A DNA stretch of 55,320 nucleotides. Source: an uncultured Gammaproteobacteria bacterium. GTDB lineage: Bacteria > Pseudomonadota > Gammaproteobacteria > Steroidobacterales > Woeseiaceae. Below, one piece after another: positions 44,472-54,507 of this stretch (its first letter is position 1; each line of letters starts with the position of its first letter). The stretch is from the NCBI GenBank assembly GCA_937899415.1, contig CALBPI010000092.1, positions 1 to 55,320 on the forward strand, given 5' to 3'. Position numbers and translations under genes: made by a program. Under the pieces are notes generated by a model. The model saw only the letters and a program-made list of their open reading frames with translations, searched no databases and was not told the DNA's origin.

Positions 44472-46324
44472 CAGCGATTGAGCCAGGCGTCAGTGAGCGC
44501 GCGTGCAATGGGTGCGGCTACGGTGGAGCCGCTGCTGCCGTTCTCGATGATCACGGCCACGGCGATACGTGGCGCCTCGACGGGCGCGAAGGCCACGAAC
44601 AGGGCGTGGTCCTTGAGCCGCTCGTCGAGCTCGAGCTCGTCGTATTCCTCTTCCTGCGCCACGCTAAACACCTGCGCGGTGCCGCTCTTGCCCGCGATGT
44701 CGTACTGGGCACCGCGCCCGGCCGCGAAGGCCGAACCGCGCACGGACTGCAGCACGTCCTCCATGGCTTCGACGACATGCACCCAGGCGTGTTCGTCCGC
44801 GTGACCCACGGCGGGCAACAGTGAATGTTCGTACTCCGTGCTCGCGCCCGTGAGCTGGTCCTCATCACGCAGCGTCAGTTGCGGTGCCGCGCGTTGACCG
44901 CGCATGGCGATCGCCGCGGTGGCGTGCGCGAGTTGCAGCGGCGTGGCCAGCATGTAGCCCTGGCCAATCGAGGCGATGACGGTTTCGCCCGGAAACCAGA
45001 CCTGGTCGGCTCTGCGCCGGAACGACTCCCGCTTCCAGGCCCGCGACGGCACAATGCCGGCCTTTTCGCCGGGAATCTCGACACCCAGTGTGGCACCGAG
45101 ACCGAACTGCACGAGGAAGTCGTGCATGAGGTCGATGTCCATGTCCTGGGCAAGTTGATAGAAGTACACGTCACAGGACTGCGCGATGGCCTCGGACAGG
45201 TCGACGATGCCATGACCCTCGGGTTTCCAGTCGCGGTAGCGGTGCGTGGATCCGGGCAGGCTGAAATGGCCCTCGCAATGCGTCACGCGTGTGGCCGTCG
45301 TGCGGCCGCTGACGAGCGCGCCGTAGCCAAGAATGGGCTTGATCGTGGAGCCCGGCGGGTATTGCCCCGAGATTGCGCGATTGAACAATGGGCGATCGAG
45401 ATCGGCCTGCAGAGTCGCGAATGCGTTGGTGCCCATGCCGCGCGCAAACGCATTGGGATTGAACGTCGGCGCGCTGGCCATGGCCAGGATTTCGCCGTTC
45501 GTCGGGTCGAGCGCGACGATGGCACCACGTTGGCCCTCGAGCTCGGTCTCGGCGAGCCGTTGTAACTCGAGGTCCAGCGTCAGGTAGACATTGCGTCCGG
45601 GCTCGGGTTCGGTGCGTGGCGCGTAGGAATGCGCCCGACCTTCGGCCGTGGTCACGACTTCATTGTGGCCCACCGTGCCGTGCAGCAGGTCTTCATAGGT
45701 CAGCTCGATGCCCGTCTTGCCGATCTGCGCCGTGCCTGCGTAATTGGTCGTGTCGACGCGATCGAGGTCTTGCGCGCTCAGCCGGCCGACGTAGCCGATG
45801 ACGTGCGCGGCAAGGTCGCCGTGCGGGTAGTCGCGCACCAGTCGCGCGCGAATGTCGATGCCACGGAAGAAGGGGCGCAGCCGCGCAAACTGCGCGATGG
45901 CCGCGTCGTCGAGCCGCTCGGCCAGGGTTACCGGGTTGAACGAGGCGCTGCGTCGAATGCGGTCGCGAATCTCATCACGGTAGTCGCCATTGACGAGCCC
46001 GGCCTCGATGAGGGCGTCGAGGGCGTCATCGATGTCATCAACCTGCTCGGGGATCATCTCGAGCTGATAGGCAGGCAGGTTTTGCGCCAGCACGTTGCCA
46101 TTGCGGTCAAGAATCAGCCCGCGCGTGGGCGGCGCCGCCTCGATCCGGATCCGGTTGCCCTGTGACAGGTCCGCGTAGTGCTCGTGCTCAATCACCTGCA
46201 GCTGCGTGAGCCGCGCGACGACAACGCCGCTTGCGCACAGCACAAAAATGACGGCTACGAACAGTCGGCCCAGAAAGATGCGCTGTTCGGCAACCGTGTC
46301 GCGGATTGCCTGGAGGTTTGCCAT
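44471..46324 (-). CDS. mrdA: Penicillin-binding protein 2 (elongasome transpeptidase)
   Basis: PBP2 cross-links peptidoglycan during rod elongation and activates RodA. The 617-residue protein has one membrane anchor (about 18-40), a pedestal domain (about 60-240) and a transpeptidase domain with S326-x-x-K329 (PPGSTIKP), the SxD-type motif in QSCDVYFYQ and the KSG box AGKSGTAQV. The sequence after the anchor, RGLILDRNGNVLAQN, is the usual PBP2 start of the pedestal. It is in the order mreBCD-mrdA-rodA. Confidence 0.97.
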   Translation of the reverse strand: MANLQAIRDTVAEQRIFLGRLFVAVIFVLCASGVVVARLTQLQVIEHEHYADLSQGNRIRIEAAPPTRGLILDRNGNVLAQNLPAYQLEMIPEQVDDIDDALDALIEAGLVNGDYRDEIRDRIRRSASFNPVTLAERLDDAAIAQFARLRPFFRGIDIRARLVRDYPHGDLAAHVIGYVGRLSAQDLDRVDTTNYAGTAQIGKTGIELTYEDLLHGTVGHNEVVTTAEGRAHSYAPRTEPEPGRNVYLTLDLELQRLAETELEGQRGAIVALDPTNGEILAMASAPTFNPNAFARGMGTNAFATLQADLDRPLFNRAISGQYPPGSTIKPILGYGALVSGRTTATRVTHCEGHFSLPGSTHRYRDWKPEGHGIVDLSEAIAQSCDVYFYQLAQDMDIDLMHDFLVQFGLGATLGVEIPGEKAGIVPSRAWKRESFRRRADQVWFPGETVIASIGQGYMLATPLQLAHATAAIAMRGQRAAPQLTLRDEDQLTGASTEYEHSLLPAVGHADEHAWVHVVEAMEDVLQSVRGSAFAAGRGAQYDIAGKSGTAQVFSVAQEEEYDELELDERLKDHALFVAFAPVEAPRIAVAVIIENGSSGSTVAAPIARALTDAWLNR

Positions 46325-46376
46325 ACGTCGCGGTCGTGGAAGGACGGCCCCAGTATAAGGCCGTCGGGCGCGCGCT

Positions 46377-46865
46377 TCAGTCGCTGCTGCGTCGGCCGAG
46401 CCGCGCGCGGTCCAGGAGGGTCAGCAACAGGGGCCAGACGATCGCGTTGCTGGCCAGTGGCCAGAGGTAGAAGGCCGCCCCAATATCATTGCCCGTGGCG
46501 CCGTTGATCCAGAACATCACGAACTGGTAGATGGCCGTAAAAACTGCGGTGAGCAGCATGGTCTGCCAGATCGGCACGAGCATAAGCCGCAGGTGCAGCT
46601 TGAGCGGCAGGTAGCAGCAGAGCACGAGTGCCAGCACGTGCTGGCCCAGCGGCGTACCCTGCAAGGCATCGAGCAGCAGCCCGGCCACGACGGCCTGGAC
46701 GAGCACGAGCCGCTGCGGGGTGTGGATCCCCAGGTAAATGAGCACGAGCGCGACCCAATCCGGCCGGGCGGGCGCCATCCAGCCTGGCAGTGGTTGTGCC
46801 GAGAGCCCGAGCGCAATAATCAGCGCCACGGGGCCGACCCAGGCGCGGTCCCTAGGTCCCGCCAT
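46377..46865 (-). CDS. mreD: Rod-shape determining protein MreD
   Basis: The 162-residue inner-membrane protein has about five to six hydrophobic helices (for example LIIALGLSAQPLPGW, VLVQAVVAGLLLDAL, GQHVLALVLCCYLPL, MLLTAVFTAIYQFVMFW), the size and topology of MreD, which bridges MreC and the elongation machinery. The pattern GLLLDALQGTPLGQH (about 62-76) is the family signature. It overlaps mreC by 14 bases. Confidence 0.94.
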   Translation of the reverse strand: MAGPRDRAWVGPVALIIALGLSAQPLPGWMAPARPDWVALVLIYLGIHTPQRLVLVQAVVAGLLLDALQGTPLGQHVLALVLCCYLPLKLHLRLMLVPIWQTMLLTAVFTAIYQFVMFWINGATGNDIGAAFYLWPLASNAIVWPLLLTLLDRARLGRRSSD

Positions 46866-47745
46866 CGTCGGTCGCCTCTTCGGTCTCGGTAGCGGCCGAT
46901 TGGGGTGCCGCCGTCGGGGAGAGCAAGAGCACCTCGCGCATGCGCGTCAGCGCCGCCGCGGGGCTCGCGGTAACGCGCGCGAAGGCCTGCCGGGGCTGTT
47001 GCTCGACGGCCACGACCTCTGCCACGGGATAGCCGGCCGGGTAGTCTCCGCTCAGGCTGGTGGTGACCAGAAGATCGCCGACCTCGATGTCGGCATTGTT
47101 GGGCAGGAACCGAATCTCGAGCTGGTCGTAGTCGCCCGAGCCGAATGCGACCGTGCGCAGGCCGTTGCGCACCACCTCGACCTGAACCGCGTGCCCGGGG
47201 TCGCTGATGAGCAGTACCGTGGCGCTCACGGGACCGGCACGCAACACCTGGCCGACGACACCGTTGGCGTCGATGATGGCCTGGCGCTCGAACACGCCAT
47301 CGTTGCCGCCCTTGTTAATGACGACGCGGTGGCGAAACGGGTCGGTGTCGACCTCGAGGATTTGCGCGACACGGACGCTGGCGCCGACGCGCGGTCGGGC
47401 GTCGAGCATTTCGCGCAGTCGATCGTTTTCGGCGCGGATGGCGTTGAGCTGCTGCAGACGCGCGTCGGCGAGCAGGCGCTCACGTTTGAGCCGGTTGTTT
47501 TCGCGGGCGAGCTCGGCGCGCGTTCGCGTTGCGTCGTCGCTCCAGTCGAGTAACTGCGCAGGCACGGCGACGGCTTCCTGAATGGGGTAGACGAGCGTCA
47601 TGAGCACGGCGCGCGGCTTTTCAGTGAGCGTCGTGCGCTGGTCGACGAGCATCAGCAGCACCGCTGCCGCCGCACAAAGGAACGTGCGCAGGCCGAGCGC
47701 CGGCCCTGTGCTGACCCTGTGTACGCCTGGTGTGCCGGCCGGCAT
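46852..47745 (-). CDS. mreC: Rod-shape determining protein MreC
   Basis: MreC forms periplasmic filaments that activate PBP2. The 297-residue protein has one N-terminal membrane helix (about 20-36), a coiled coil (about 70-115, ARENNRLKRERLLADARLQQLNAIRAEN in short) and a double beta-barrel domain with VINKGGNDGVFERQAIIDANGVVGQV (in short, about 142-167). It lies 21 bases after mreB. Confidence 0.96.
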   Translation of the reverse strand: MPAGTPGVHRVSTGPALGLRTFLCAAAAVLLMLVDQRTTLTEKPRAVLMTLVYPIQEAVAVPAQLLDWSDDATRTRAELARENNRLKRERLLADARLQQLNAIRAENDRLREMLDARPRVGASVRVAQILEVDTDPFRHRVVINKGGNDGVFERQAIIDANGVVGQVLRAGPVSATVLLISDPGHAVQVEVVRNGLRTVAFGSGDYDQLEIRFLPNNADIEVGDLLVTTSLSGDYPAGYPVAEVVAVEQQPRQAFARVTASPAAALTRMREVLLLSPTAAPQSAATETEEATDDGGT

Positions 47746-47766
47746 CTACCTTGCTGCGCCGCGGGG

Positions 47767-48987
<1,221 letters not shown>

Positions 48988-49013
48988 TCACGAAATTCTC
49001 AGGGTTTGCGCCG

Positions 49014-49301
49014 ATGAGCATAGGCAGCGACGACATCGAAAAACTGGCCGTTTTGGCTCGTCTGTCCTTCGAGGGCGATGAGCTCGGCGACATCACCGAC
49101 AAACTGGCCTCCATTGTGGCCTTTGTCGACCAATTGGGCGAGGCCGACACGGCCAGCGTGACGCCGATGGCACACCCGCTGGACCAGGTGCAGCGGCTGC
49201 GCGCGGACGCACCAGACGCGGACATCGATCGCGCGCGACTGCAGGCCTGCAGTGACGCGACCGAGGACGGGCTCTACCTCGTGCCGAGGGTCATCGAATG
49301 A
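49014..49301 (+). CDS. gatC: Asp-tRNA(Asn)/Glu-tRNA(Gln) amidotransferase subunit C
   Basis: GatC is a small scaffold subunit that ties GatA to GatB. The 95-residue protein has the family pattern: [19 protein letters not shown] at the start, [25 protein letters not shown] in the middle (in short: about 28-55) and [11 protein letters not shown] at the end. It is first in gatC-gatA-gatB, with a 4-base overlap to gatA. Confidence 0.97.
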   Translation: MSIGSDDIEKLAVLARLSFEGDELGDITDKLASIVAFVDQLGEADTASVTPMAHPLDQVQRLRADAPDADIDRARLQACSDATEDGLYLVPRVIE

Positions 49302-50761
49302 CCGCGATGCACGAACTGACGCTGACCGGCATGCGCGACGGTCTGCGTGACGGCAGTTTCACGGCCCGCGAGCTCACGACCCACTTGCTGGCGCGTATCG
49401 AGGCCGCGCAATCGAGCCTGAACGCTTTCATTACGATGACTGCCGACGCGGCGCTGGCTGCGGCCGATGCCGCGGACGCACGCATCAGGGATGGCAGCGC
49501 GCGGCCGCTCGAAGGTCTGCCCATCGCGCACAAGGACATCTTCTGCACAGACGGTGTCCGCACCACCTGTGGCTCGCGCATGCTCGAAGACTTCGTGCCG
49601 CCCTACGACGCGACGGCCGTGGCGCTGCTCGCCGATGCCGGTGCGATCGTACTCGGCAAGACCAACATGGACGAATTTGCGATGGGTTCGTCGAACGAGA
49701 CGAGCTTCTTCGGCGATGTTCACAACCCCTGGCGTGAAGGTCTGTCGCCGGGCGGCTCGTCGGGCGGTTCGGCCGCCGCTGTTAGCGCGCGTCTCGTGGG
49801 CGCTGCGACGGGCACCGACACGGGCGGCTCCATTCGTCAGCCCGCGGCGCTGTGCGGCATCACGGGTCTGAAGCCGACCTACGGTCGCATTTCCCGGTTC
49901 GGCATGATCGCCTTCGCGTCGAGCCTCGACCAGGCCGGCACGTTGACGCGTACGGCTGAGGACGCCGCATTGCTGTTGGGCGCCATGTCGGGCCTCGACC
50001 CGCGCGACTCGACGAGTGTCGACGCGCCCGTGGACGACTACGTCGCGGCACTGGATGCATCGCTCGAAGGCCTGCGCATTGGTGTCGTGCAGGAATTCAT
50101 GGGCGAGGGACTCGACGCGGACTACGCCGTTGCCGTGCGCGCGGCGCTGGCCGAGTTTGAGGCGCGCGGCGCCACGCTCGTCGATGTGTCGCTGGGCAAC
50201 ATCGGGCTGTCCGTGCCCACCTACTACGTGGTTGCGCCCGCCGAGTGCTCATCCAACCTGTCGCGTTTCGACGGCATCCGGTTCGGCCACCGCGCCGACA
50301 ATCCCGCCGATCTAGAAGACCTCTACCGCCGTTCGCGCGGCGAAGGTTTTGGCGCCGAGGTGAAACGCCGCATCATGACGGGTACCTACGTGCTGTCGGC
50401 GGGCTATTACGAAGCCTACTACCTGCAGGCGCAGAAGGTTCGTCGGCTCATCAGCGCCGACTTTGCCCGTGCGTTCGAAGAGGTCGACCTCGTGGTTGGC
50501 CCGACGACGCCGACGCCGGCGTTCGGCCTCGGCGAGAAGACCGACGACCCGATCACCATGTACTTGAACGACATCTACACGATTGGCGCCAACCTTGCAG
50601 GCCTGCCCGCCATGAGCGTGCCCTGTGGTTTCGTGAACGGCTTGCCTGCCGGGCTGCAGCTCGTCGCGCCCGCGTTTGGCGAGGGACGCATGCTCGCCGC
50701 TGCCCACCAGTACCAGCAGACCACCGACTGGCACCAGCAGGCACCGGAGGGCTGGTCATGA
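49298..50761 (+). CDS. gatA: Asp-tRNA(Asn)/Glu-tRNA(Gln) amidotransferase subunit A
   Basis: GatA is the amidase that releases ammonia from glutamine for tRNA-dependent amidation. The 487-residue protein carries the amidase-signature triad K79 (IAHKD), cis-S154 (PGGSSGGS) and nucleophile S178 ([11 protein letters not shown]), the same positions as in other GatA proteins. It overlaps gatC and gatB by 4 bases each. The presence of GatCAB suggests the organism lacks glutaminyl- or asparaginyl-tRNA synthetase and charges these tRNAs indirectly; which one cannot be told here. Confidence 0.98.
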   Translation: MTAMHELTLTGMRDGLRDGSFTARELTTHLLARIEAAQSSLNAFITMTADAALAAADAADARIRDGSARPLEGLPIAHKDIFCTDGVRTTCGSRMLEDFVPPYDATAVALLADAGAIVLGKTNMDEFAMGSSNETSFFGDVHNPWREGLSPGGSSGGSAAAVSARLVGAATGTDTGGSIRQPAALCGITGLKPTYGRISRFGMIAFASSLDQAGTLTRTAEDAALLLGAMSGLDPRDSTSVDAPVDDYVAALDASLEGLRIGVVQEFMGEGLDADYAVAVRAALAEFEARGATLVDVSLGNIGLSVPTYYVVAPAECSSNLSRFDGIRFGHRADNPADLEDLYRRSRGEGFGAEVKRRIMTGTYVLSAGYYEAYYLQAQKVRRLISADFARAFEEVDLVVGPTTPTPAFGLGEKTDDPITMYLNDIYTIGANLAGLPAMSVPCGFVNGLPAGLQLVAPAFGEGRMLAAAHQYQQTTDWHQQAPEGWS

Positions 50762-52191
50762 GCTGGGACGTCGTCATTGGCCTTGAGATCCACTGCCAGC
50801 TCGCCACGCGCAGCAAGATTTTCTCGGGCGCGCCGACCGCCTACGGTGCGGCACCCAACACGCAGGCCAACCTCATCGACCTGGGTTTCCCGGGTGTGTT
50901 GCCGGTACTCAACGCCGAAGCCGTGCGGCTGGCCGTGACCTTCGGCCTCGCCATTGGTGCCGACATTGCGCCGCGCTCCGTGTTTGCACGCAAGAACTAC
51001 TTCTACCCAGACCTGCCCAAGGGTTACCAGATCAGTCAGTACGAGCTGCCCATCGTCAGTGGCGGCACCGTCGAGATTACGGGTGACGATGGCACGCTGC
51101 GGCGTATCAACGTGACGCGTGCGCACCTGGAAGAGGACGCAGGCAAGTCGCTGCACGAGAACTTCACGGACCAGAGTGGTATCGACCTCAACCGGGCCGG
51201 CACGCCGCTCATCGAGATTGTCTCCGAACCCGAGATCAGGTCGGCGCGTGAGGCCGCCGACTACATGCGTCGCGTGCACGAGCTCGTGCGTTACCTGGGC
51301 ATCTCCGACGGCAACATGCAGGAAGGCTCGTTCCGCTGCGACGCCAACGTGTCGCTGCGCAAGTCACCCGACGCGCCGCTCGGCACGCGCACGGAAATCA
51401 AGAACCTGAACTCGTTCCGTTTTATCGAGCGTGCCATTGAGCACGAGATCGAGCGCCAGGCCGATATCCTCGAGGCGGGTGGCAGCATCGTGCAGGAAAC
51501 GCGGCTCTACGACGCCGACGCTGATGAGACGCGGTCTATGCGCAGCAAGGAGGCCGCCAACGACTACCGCTACTTCCCCGACCCGGATTTGTTGCCCGTC
51601 GTCATCGACGACGCCTTCGTCGACGGCGTACGCGACGCGATGCCCGAGCTGCCCGATGCCCGTAGAAAGCGTTTTATTGCTGACTACGGGCTGCGCGCGG
51701 AGGATGCCGACGTGCTCGTGGGGCAGCGACCCATGGCCGAGTACTTCGAGGCGGTGGCGGCCACGGCTGAGCCCAAGCTGGCCGCCAACTGGGTGCTCGG
51801 TGAGTTCACCGCGGCGCTGAACCGCGACGGGACCGCGGTCGCCGATGCGCCCGTCGATTCATCCGGTCTGGCGAGTCTGTTGGCGCGCATCACCGACAAG
51901 ACCATTTCGGGCACCGCAGCCAAGCAGGTGTTCGAAGCCATGTGGGCTGGTGAGGGCGATGCTGACAGCGTCATCGATGCCAAAGGCCTGCGACAGATCA
52001 CCGACTTGGGCGCTATCGAGGCCATGGTCGATGAGGTGATCGCCGCCAGTCCCGAACAGGTGCAGCAGTTCCGCGACGGTAAGGAAAAGGTCATCGGCTA
52101 CCTCGTGGGGCAGGTGATGAAAGCCAGTCGCGGCAAGGCCGATCCGGCCGAGGTCAATCGCGTCTTACGCGACAAGCTCAGCGGGGGCTGA
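50758..52191 (+). CDS. gatB: Asp-tRNA(Asn)/Glu-tRNA(Gln) amidotransferase subunit B
   Basis: GatB phosphorylates the tRNA-bound Glu or Asp and carries out the amide transfer. The 477-residue protein has the GatB signature ([12 protein letters not shown] at 5-16, [20 protein letters not shown] at about 77-96) and the C-terminal YqeY-like tRNA-binding domain (about 330-475, with [20 protein letters not shown]). The ATG overlapping the gatA stop is chosen; a long upstream extension through gatA is rejected. Confidence 0.98.
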   Translation: MSWDVVIGLEIHCQLATRSKIFSGAPTAYGAAPNTQANLIDLGFPGVLPVLNAEAVRLAVTFGLAIGADIAPRSVFARKNYFYPDLPKGYQISQYELPIVSGGTVEITGDDGTLRRINVTRAHLEEDAGKSLHENFTDQSGIDLNRAGTPLIEIVSEPEIRSAREAADYMRRVHELVRYLGISDGNMQEGSFRCDANVSLRKSPDAPLGTRTEIKNLNSFRFIERAIEHEIERQADILEAGGSIVQETRLYDADADETRSMRSKEAANDYRYFPDPDLLPVVIDDAFVDGVRDAMPELPDARRKRFIADYGLRAEDADVLVGQRPMAEYFEAVAATAEPKLAANWVLGEFTAALNRDGTAVADAPVDSSGLASLLARITDKTISGTAAKQVFEAMWAGEGDADSVIDAKGLRQITDLGAIEAMVDEVIAASPEQVQQFRDGKEKVIGYLVGQVMKASRGKADPAEVNRVLRDKLSGG

Positions 52192-53076
52192 ATGGCCAGG
52201 CCGCACAAGGACGCCCTCGTCAACTTCCTGTTCGACGCGCTGCCCGTGCGCGGCGTCGCTGTCCAGTTGTCGGCGCAGTGGCGCGAGCTCACTGCGCTGC
52301 ATGCCTACGTGCCGGTGGTGCGGGAAGCGTTGGGCCAGGCCGTTGCTGCCTCGGCCATGATCGCAAGCACCATGAAATTCGAGGGCATGCTCACCCTGCA
52401 GCTCTCTGGGCAGGGGTCGCTGGGCATGCTCATCGTGCAATGCACCGACCAGCTGCAGGTACGCGGCATGGCCGGTGAGCTCGAGTCCGATTTGCCCGCA
52501 GAGGATTTCGCCGACCTCATTCGCGCGGGCCGCCTTACGCTGACGGTCGATACACGTGACGCACGGGACCGTTACCAAGGGATCGTCGCCATCGAGGCGC
52601 CGACGCTTGCGGGCAGCCTCGCAGGCTACTACCGCGAATCGGCGCAGCTTGGCGCCCACTTCGTGTTGCACGCCGACGGCGATCACGTCACCGGGCTCAT
52701 GTTGCAGCGCATGCCCGACGGCGGCGAGATCGACGAAGACGACTGGCGCCGGATCTGCCTCATGGCGGACACGCTGACGCACGCAGAGACGGCCGAGGGT
52801 GTCGATAACGGGCTGCTGCATCGTCTGTTTTCCGAGGACGACCTGATTGCCTACGAGGCGCGATCTGTCGTGTTCCACTGCCGTTGCAGTCAGCAACGCG
52901 CCGAACGCGCGCTTGAAATGCTGGGTGAGTCCGATGCCAGGCAATTGCTCGAGGAGCGCGGCGGCGAGATCGAAATCGTTTGCGAGTTCTGCAACCGCAA
53001 GCGTACGCTCGACGCCGTCGATGTCGCGCGCTTGTTTAACCCCGCCGCCATCGACGGCGATTCGGCTGTGCACTGA
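52192..53076 (+). CDS. hslO: Redox-regulated chaperone Hsp33
   Basis: Hsp33 is a holdase activated when its C-terminal zinc site is oxidised. The 294-residue protein has all four zinc cysteines: C230-x-C232 (FHCRCS) and C264-x2-C267 (CEFC), plus the family GSLAGYYRESAQL (about 141-153). The ATG directly follows the gatB TGA with no gap, so translation is probably coupled. Identity is firm. Confidence 0.97.
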   Translation: MARPHKDALVNFLFDALPVRGVAVQLSAQWRELTALHAYVPVVREALGQAVAASAMIASTMKFEGMLTLQLSGQGSLGMLIVQCTDQLQVRGMAGELESDLPAEDFADLIRAGRLTLTVDTRDARDRYQGIVAIEAPTLAGSLAGYYRESAQLGAHFVLHADGDHVTGLMLQRMPDGGEIDEDDWRRICLMADTLTHAETAEGVDNGLLHRLFSEDDLIAYEARSVVFHCRCSQQRAERALEMLGESDARQLLEERGGEIEIVCEFCNRKRTLDAVDVARLFNPAAIDGDSAVH

Positions 53077-53106
53077 CCAGGCCCGCTGGCGGGCGAGGAG
53101 ACTTTG

Positions 53107-53529
53107 ATGAGCGAACATATCGACCCCACCCGCGATCAGTTCAACGCCTTCAAGGACCTGCCTCGAGACACGCCGATCCTTATGCTCAACCTGATTCGCT
53201 ACCGCGAGGTGGCCGACTACGGCGACGGGTCTGGTGACGTTTCGGGTGCCGAGGCCTACCGTCGCTACGGCAAGGAGAGCGGCCCGATCTTCGCGCGGGT
53301 TGGCGGCAGCATTGTCTGGCGGGGCCGCCCCGAGATTGTGTTGACCGGTCCGAGCGACGAGATCTGGGATGCGGCGTTCATCGCGCGCTATCCGCACGCG
53401 GGCGCCTTCTTTGAGATGGTGACTGACGCCGACTACCAGGTCGCCGTCAAACACCGCACCGCTGCTGTCGCGACGAGCCGTCTGATCCGCATGGCCGAGA
53501 TCGACGGCGATAACGCCACCTTCGCCTGA
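53107..53529 (+). CDS. DUF1330 family protein
   Basis: The 140-residue protein resembles the dimeric ferredoxin-like alpha/beta-barrel DUF1330 family: a PILMLNLIRYREVADYG strand (about 23-39), EAYRRYGKESGPIFARVGG (about 54-72) and FIARYPHAGAFFEMVTDADYQ (in short, about 96-116). Function of the family is unknown. A GAGGAG site lies 7 bases before the ATG, which decides the start over a TTG one codon earlier. It follows hslO by 30 bases, so it may be part of the gat-hslO transcript. Confidence 0.82.
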   Translation: MSEHIDPTRDQFNAFKDLPRDTPILMLNLIRYREVADYGDGSGDVSGAEAYRRYGKESGPIFARVGGSIVWRGRPEIVLTGPSDEIWDAAFIARYPHAGAFFEMVTDADYQVAVKHRTAAVATSRLIRMAEIDGDNATFA

Positions 53530-53579
53530 GCCCTGTTGCAGCTTGCCGCTGCGGCGGCTAAGGGGTAACATCGCGCGTT

Positions 53580-53620
53580 TATATAAGTATATCTTTATAT
53601 ATCGATCACCAAATATAGAT
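53580..53620 (+). promoter_or_regulatory. AT-rich operator/promoter of the ArsR-methyltransferase-metF operon
   Basis: A strongly AT-rich stretch in GC-rich DNA holds the imperfect dyad ATATAAG-TATAT-CTTTATAT (53581-53600), fitting an ArsR-type dimer site. It is followed by TATAGAT (53614-53620), a good -10 whose predicted start of transcription falls at or next to the ATG at 53626. Autoregulation by the encoded ArsR-type protein is inferred. Confidence 0.6.
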
Positions 53621-53625
53621 TACGC

Positions 53626-54507
53626 ATGTCCTGGCCCTTCGATACCGTGCAAACCGCGCTGCGCGCCGCCGCTGACCCCACGCGTCTGCGGCTGTTGTCG
53701 CTGTGCGCGGCTGGCGAGCAGACCGTTGGCGATCTCGTCGACGTTCTGGGTCAGTCGCAACCGCGCGTGTCCCGGCATCTGAAGATCCTCTGCGATGCGG
53801 GCCTGCTCGAGCGCTTTCGCGACGGGCAATTCGTGTATTTCCGTGTCCCCATGGCTGGCCCGGCGCACGCTGTGGCCGCGGCAATTCTGGGCCTCATCAA
53901 CGATCGCGATGACGTTATCGATACGGACAACGAATCGCTGGACCGCGTTTTAGGCGCGCGTCAGGCCGACGATGCAGACCCGTTGTTGCGGCGGTTCAAT
54001 CGTCTGGTACTCGATGTCTTCCTGAGCCACCCCGTGGGTGATCTGCTCGATATCGGTGTGGGTAATGGTGCCGTACTCAAGTTGCTCGCCGGTCGTGCCA
54101 AGAGCGCGTTTGGCGTCGACATTGACCTGCAATCGCGTCGCGAGGCGCGCCGCGCTGTGGCCCGCGCCTCACTGGCCAACTGCACCGTGCGCCCTGGCGA
54201 CATGTATGCACTGGACTTCGACGATGCACGCTTCGATACGGTCGTACTCGACTGCGTGCTGCTGGATGCGGCCGAGCCTGAGCGTGTCGTAGCCGAGGCA
54301 CTTCGCCTGTTGCGACCTGGCGGGCATCTGCTGGTGACGGAGTACGTTGCCATCGGTCACGGCGCCGCTGCCACCGAACGGCTGATCGCGACTCTGGCGG
54401 ATCACGGCGTGCGCTGCGGTCCCGTGCGTCATGCGACGGATGCACAAGGGCGTCATCTCGTGGCGCTGGCCGGTCCGGAACACAACAATGAGAGGGTCTC
54501 CGCATGA
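53626..54507 (+). CDS. ArsR-family regulator fused to a SAM-dependent methyltransferase domain
   Basis: The 293-residue protein combines an N-terminal ArsR winged helix (about 5-85: LRAAADPTRLRLLSLCAAGEQTVGDLVDVLGQSQPRVSRHLKIL in segments) without metal-binding cysteine pairs, and a C-terminal class I methyltransferase fold (about 125-270) with DLLDIGVGNGAVLKLLA as motif I (about 144-160). Such fusions occur directly upstream of metF and act in methionine/SAM control, the domain probably sensing SAM or S-adenosylhomocysteine (SahR-like role). The gene overlaps metF by 4 bases. No Shine-Dalgarno is seen; the -10-like TATAGAT ends 5 bases before the ATG, which suggests a leaderless message. Catalytic activity of the methyltransferase part is uncertain. 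Confidence 0.88.
   Translation: MSWPFDTVQTALRAAADPTRLRLLSLCAAGEQTVGDLVDVLGQSQPRVSRHLKILCDAGLLERFRDGQFVYFRVPMAGPAHAVAAAILGLINDRDDVIDTDNESLDRVLGARQADDADPLLRRFNRLVLDVFLSHPVGDLLDIGVGNGAVLKLLAGRAKSAFGVDIDLQSRREARRAVARASLANCTVRPGDMYALDFDDARFDTVVLDCVLLDAAEPERVVAEALRLLRPGGHLLVTEYVAIGHGAAATERLIATLADHGVRCGPVRHATDAQGRHLVALAGPEHNNERVSA

Noticed and set aside
53081-53094. GCCCGC-TG-GCGGGC as a terminator after hslO
   Set aside because: The loop would be only 2 bases, there is no U-tract, and the next gene's ribosome binding site follows at once.
52165-53571. 468-codon open frame on the minus strand over hslO and the DUF1330 gene
   Set aside because: Antisense shadow; hslO with its four zinc cysteines occupies the plus strand.
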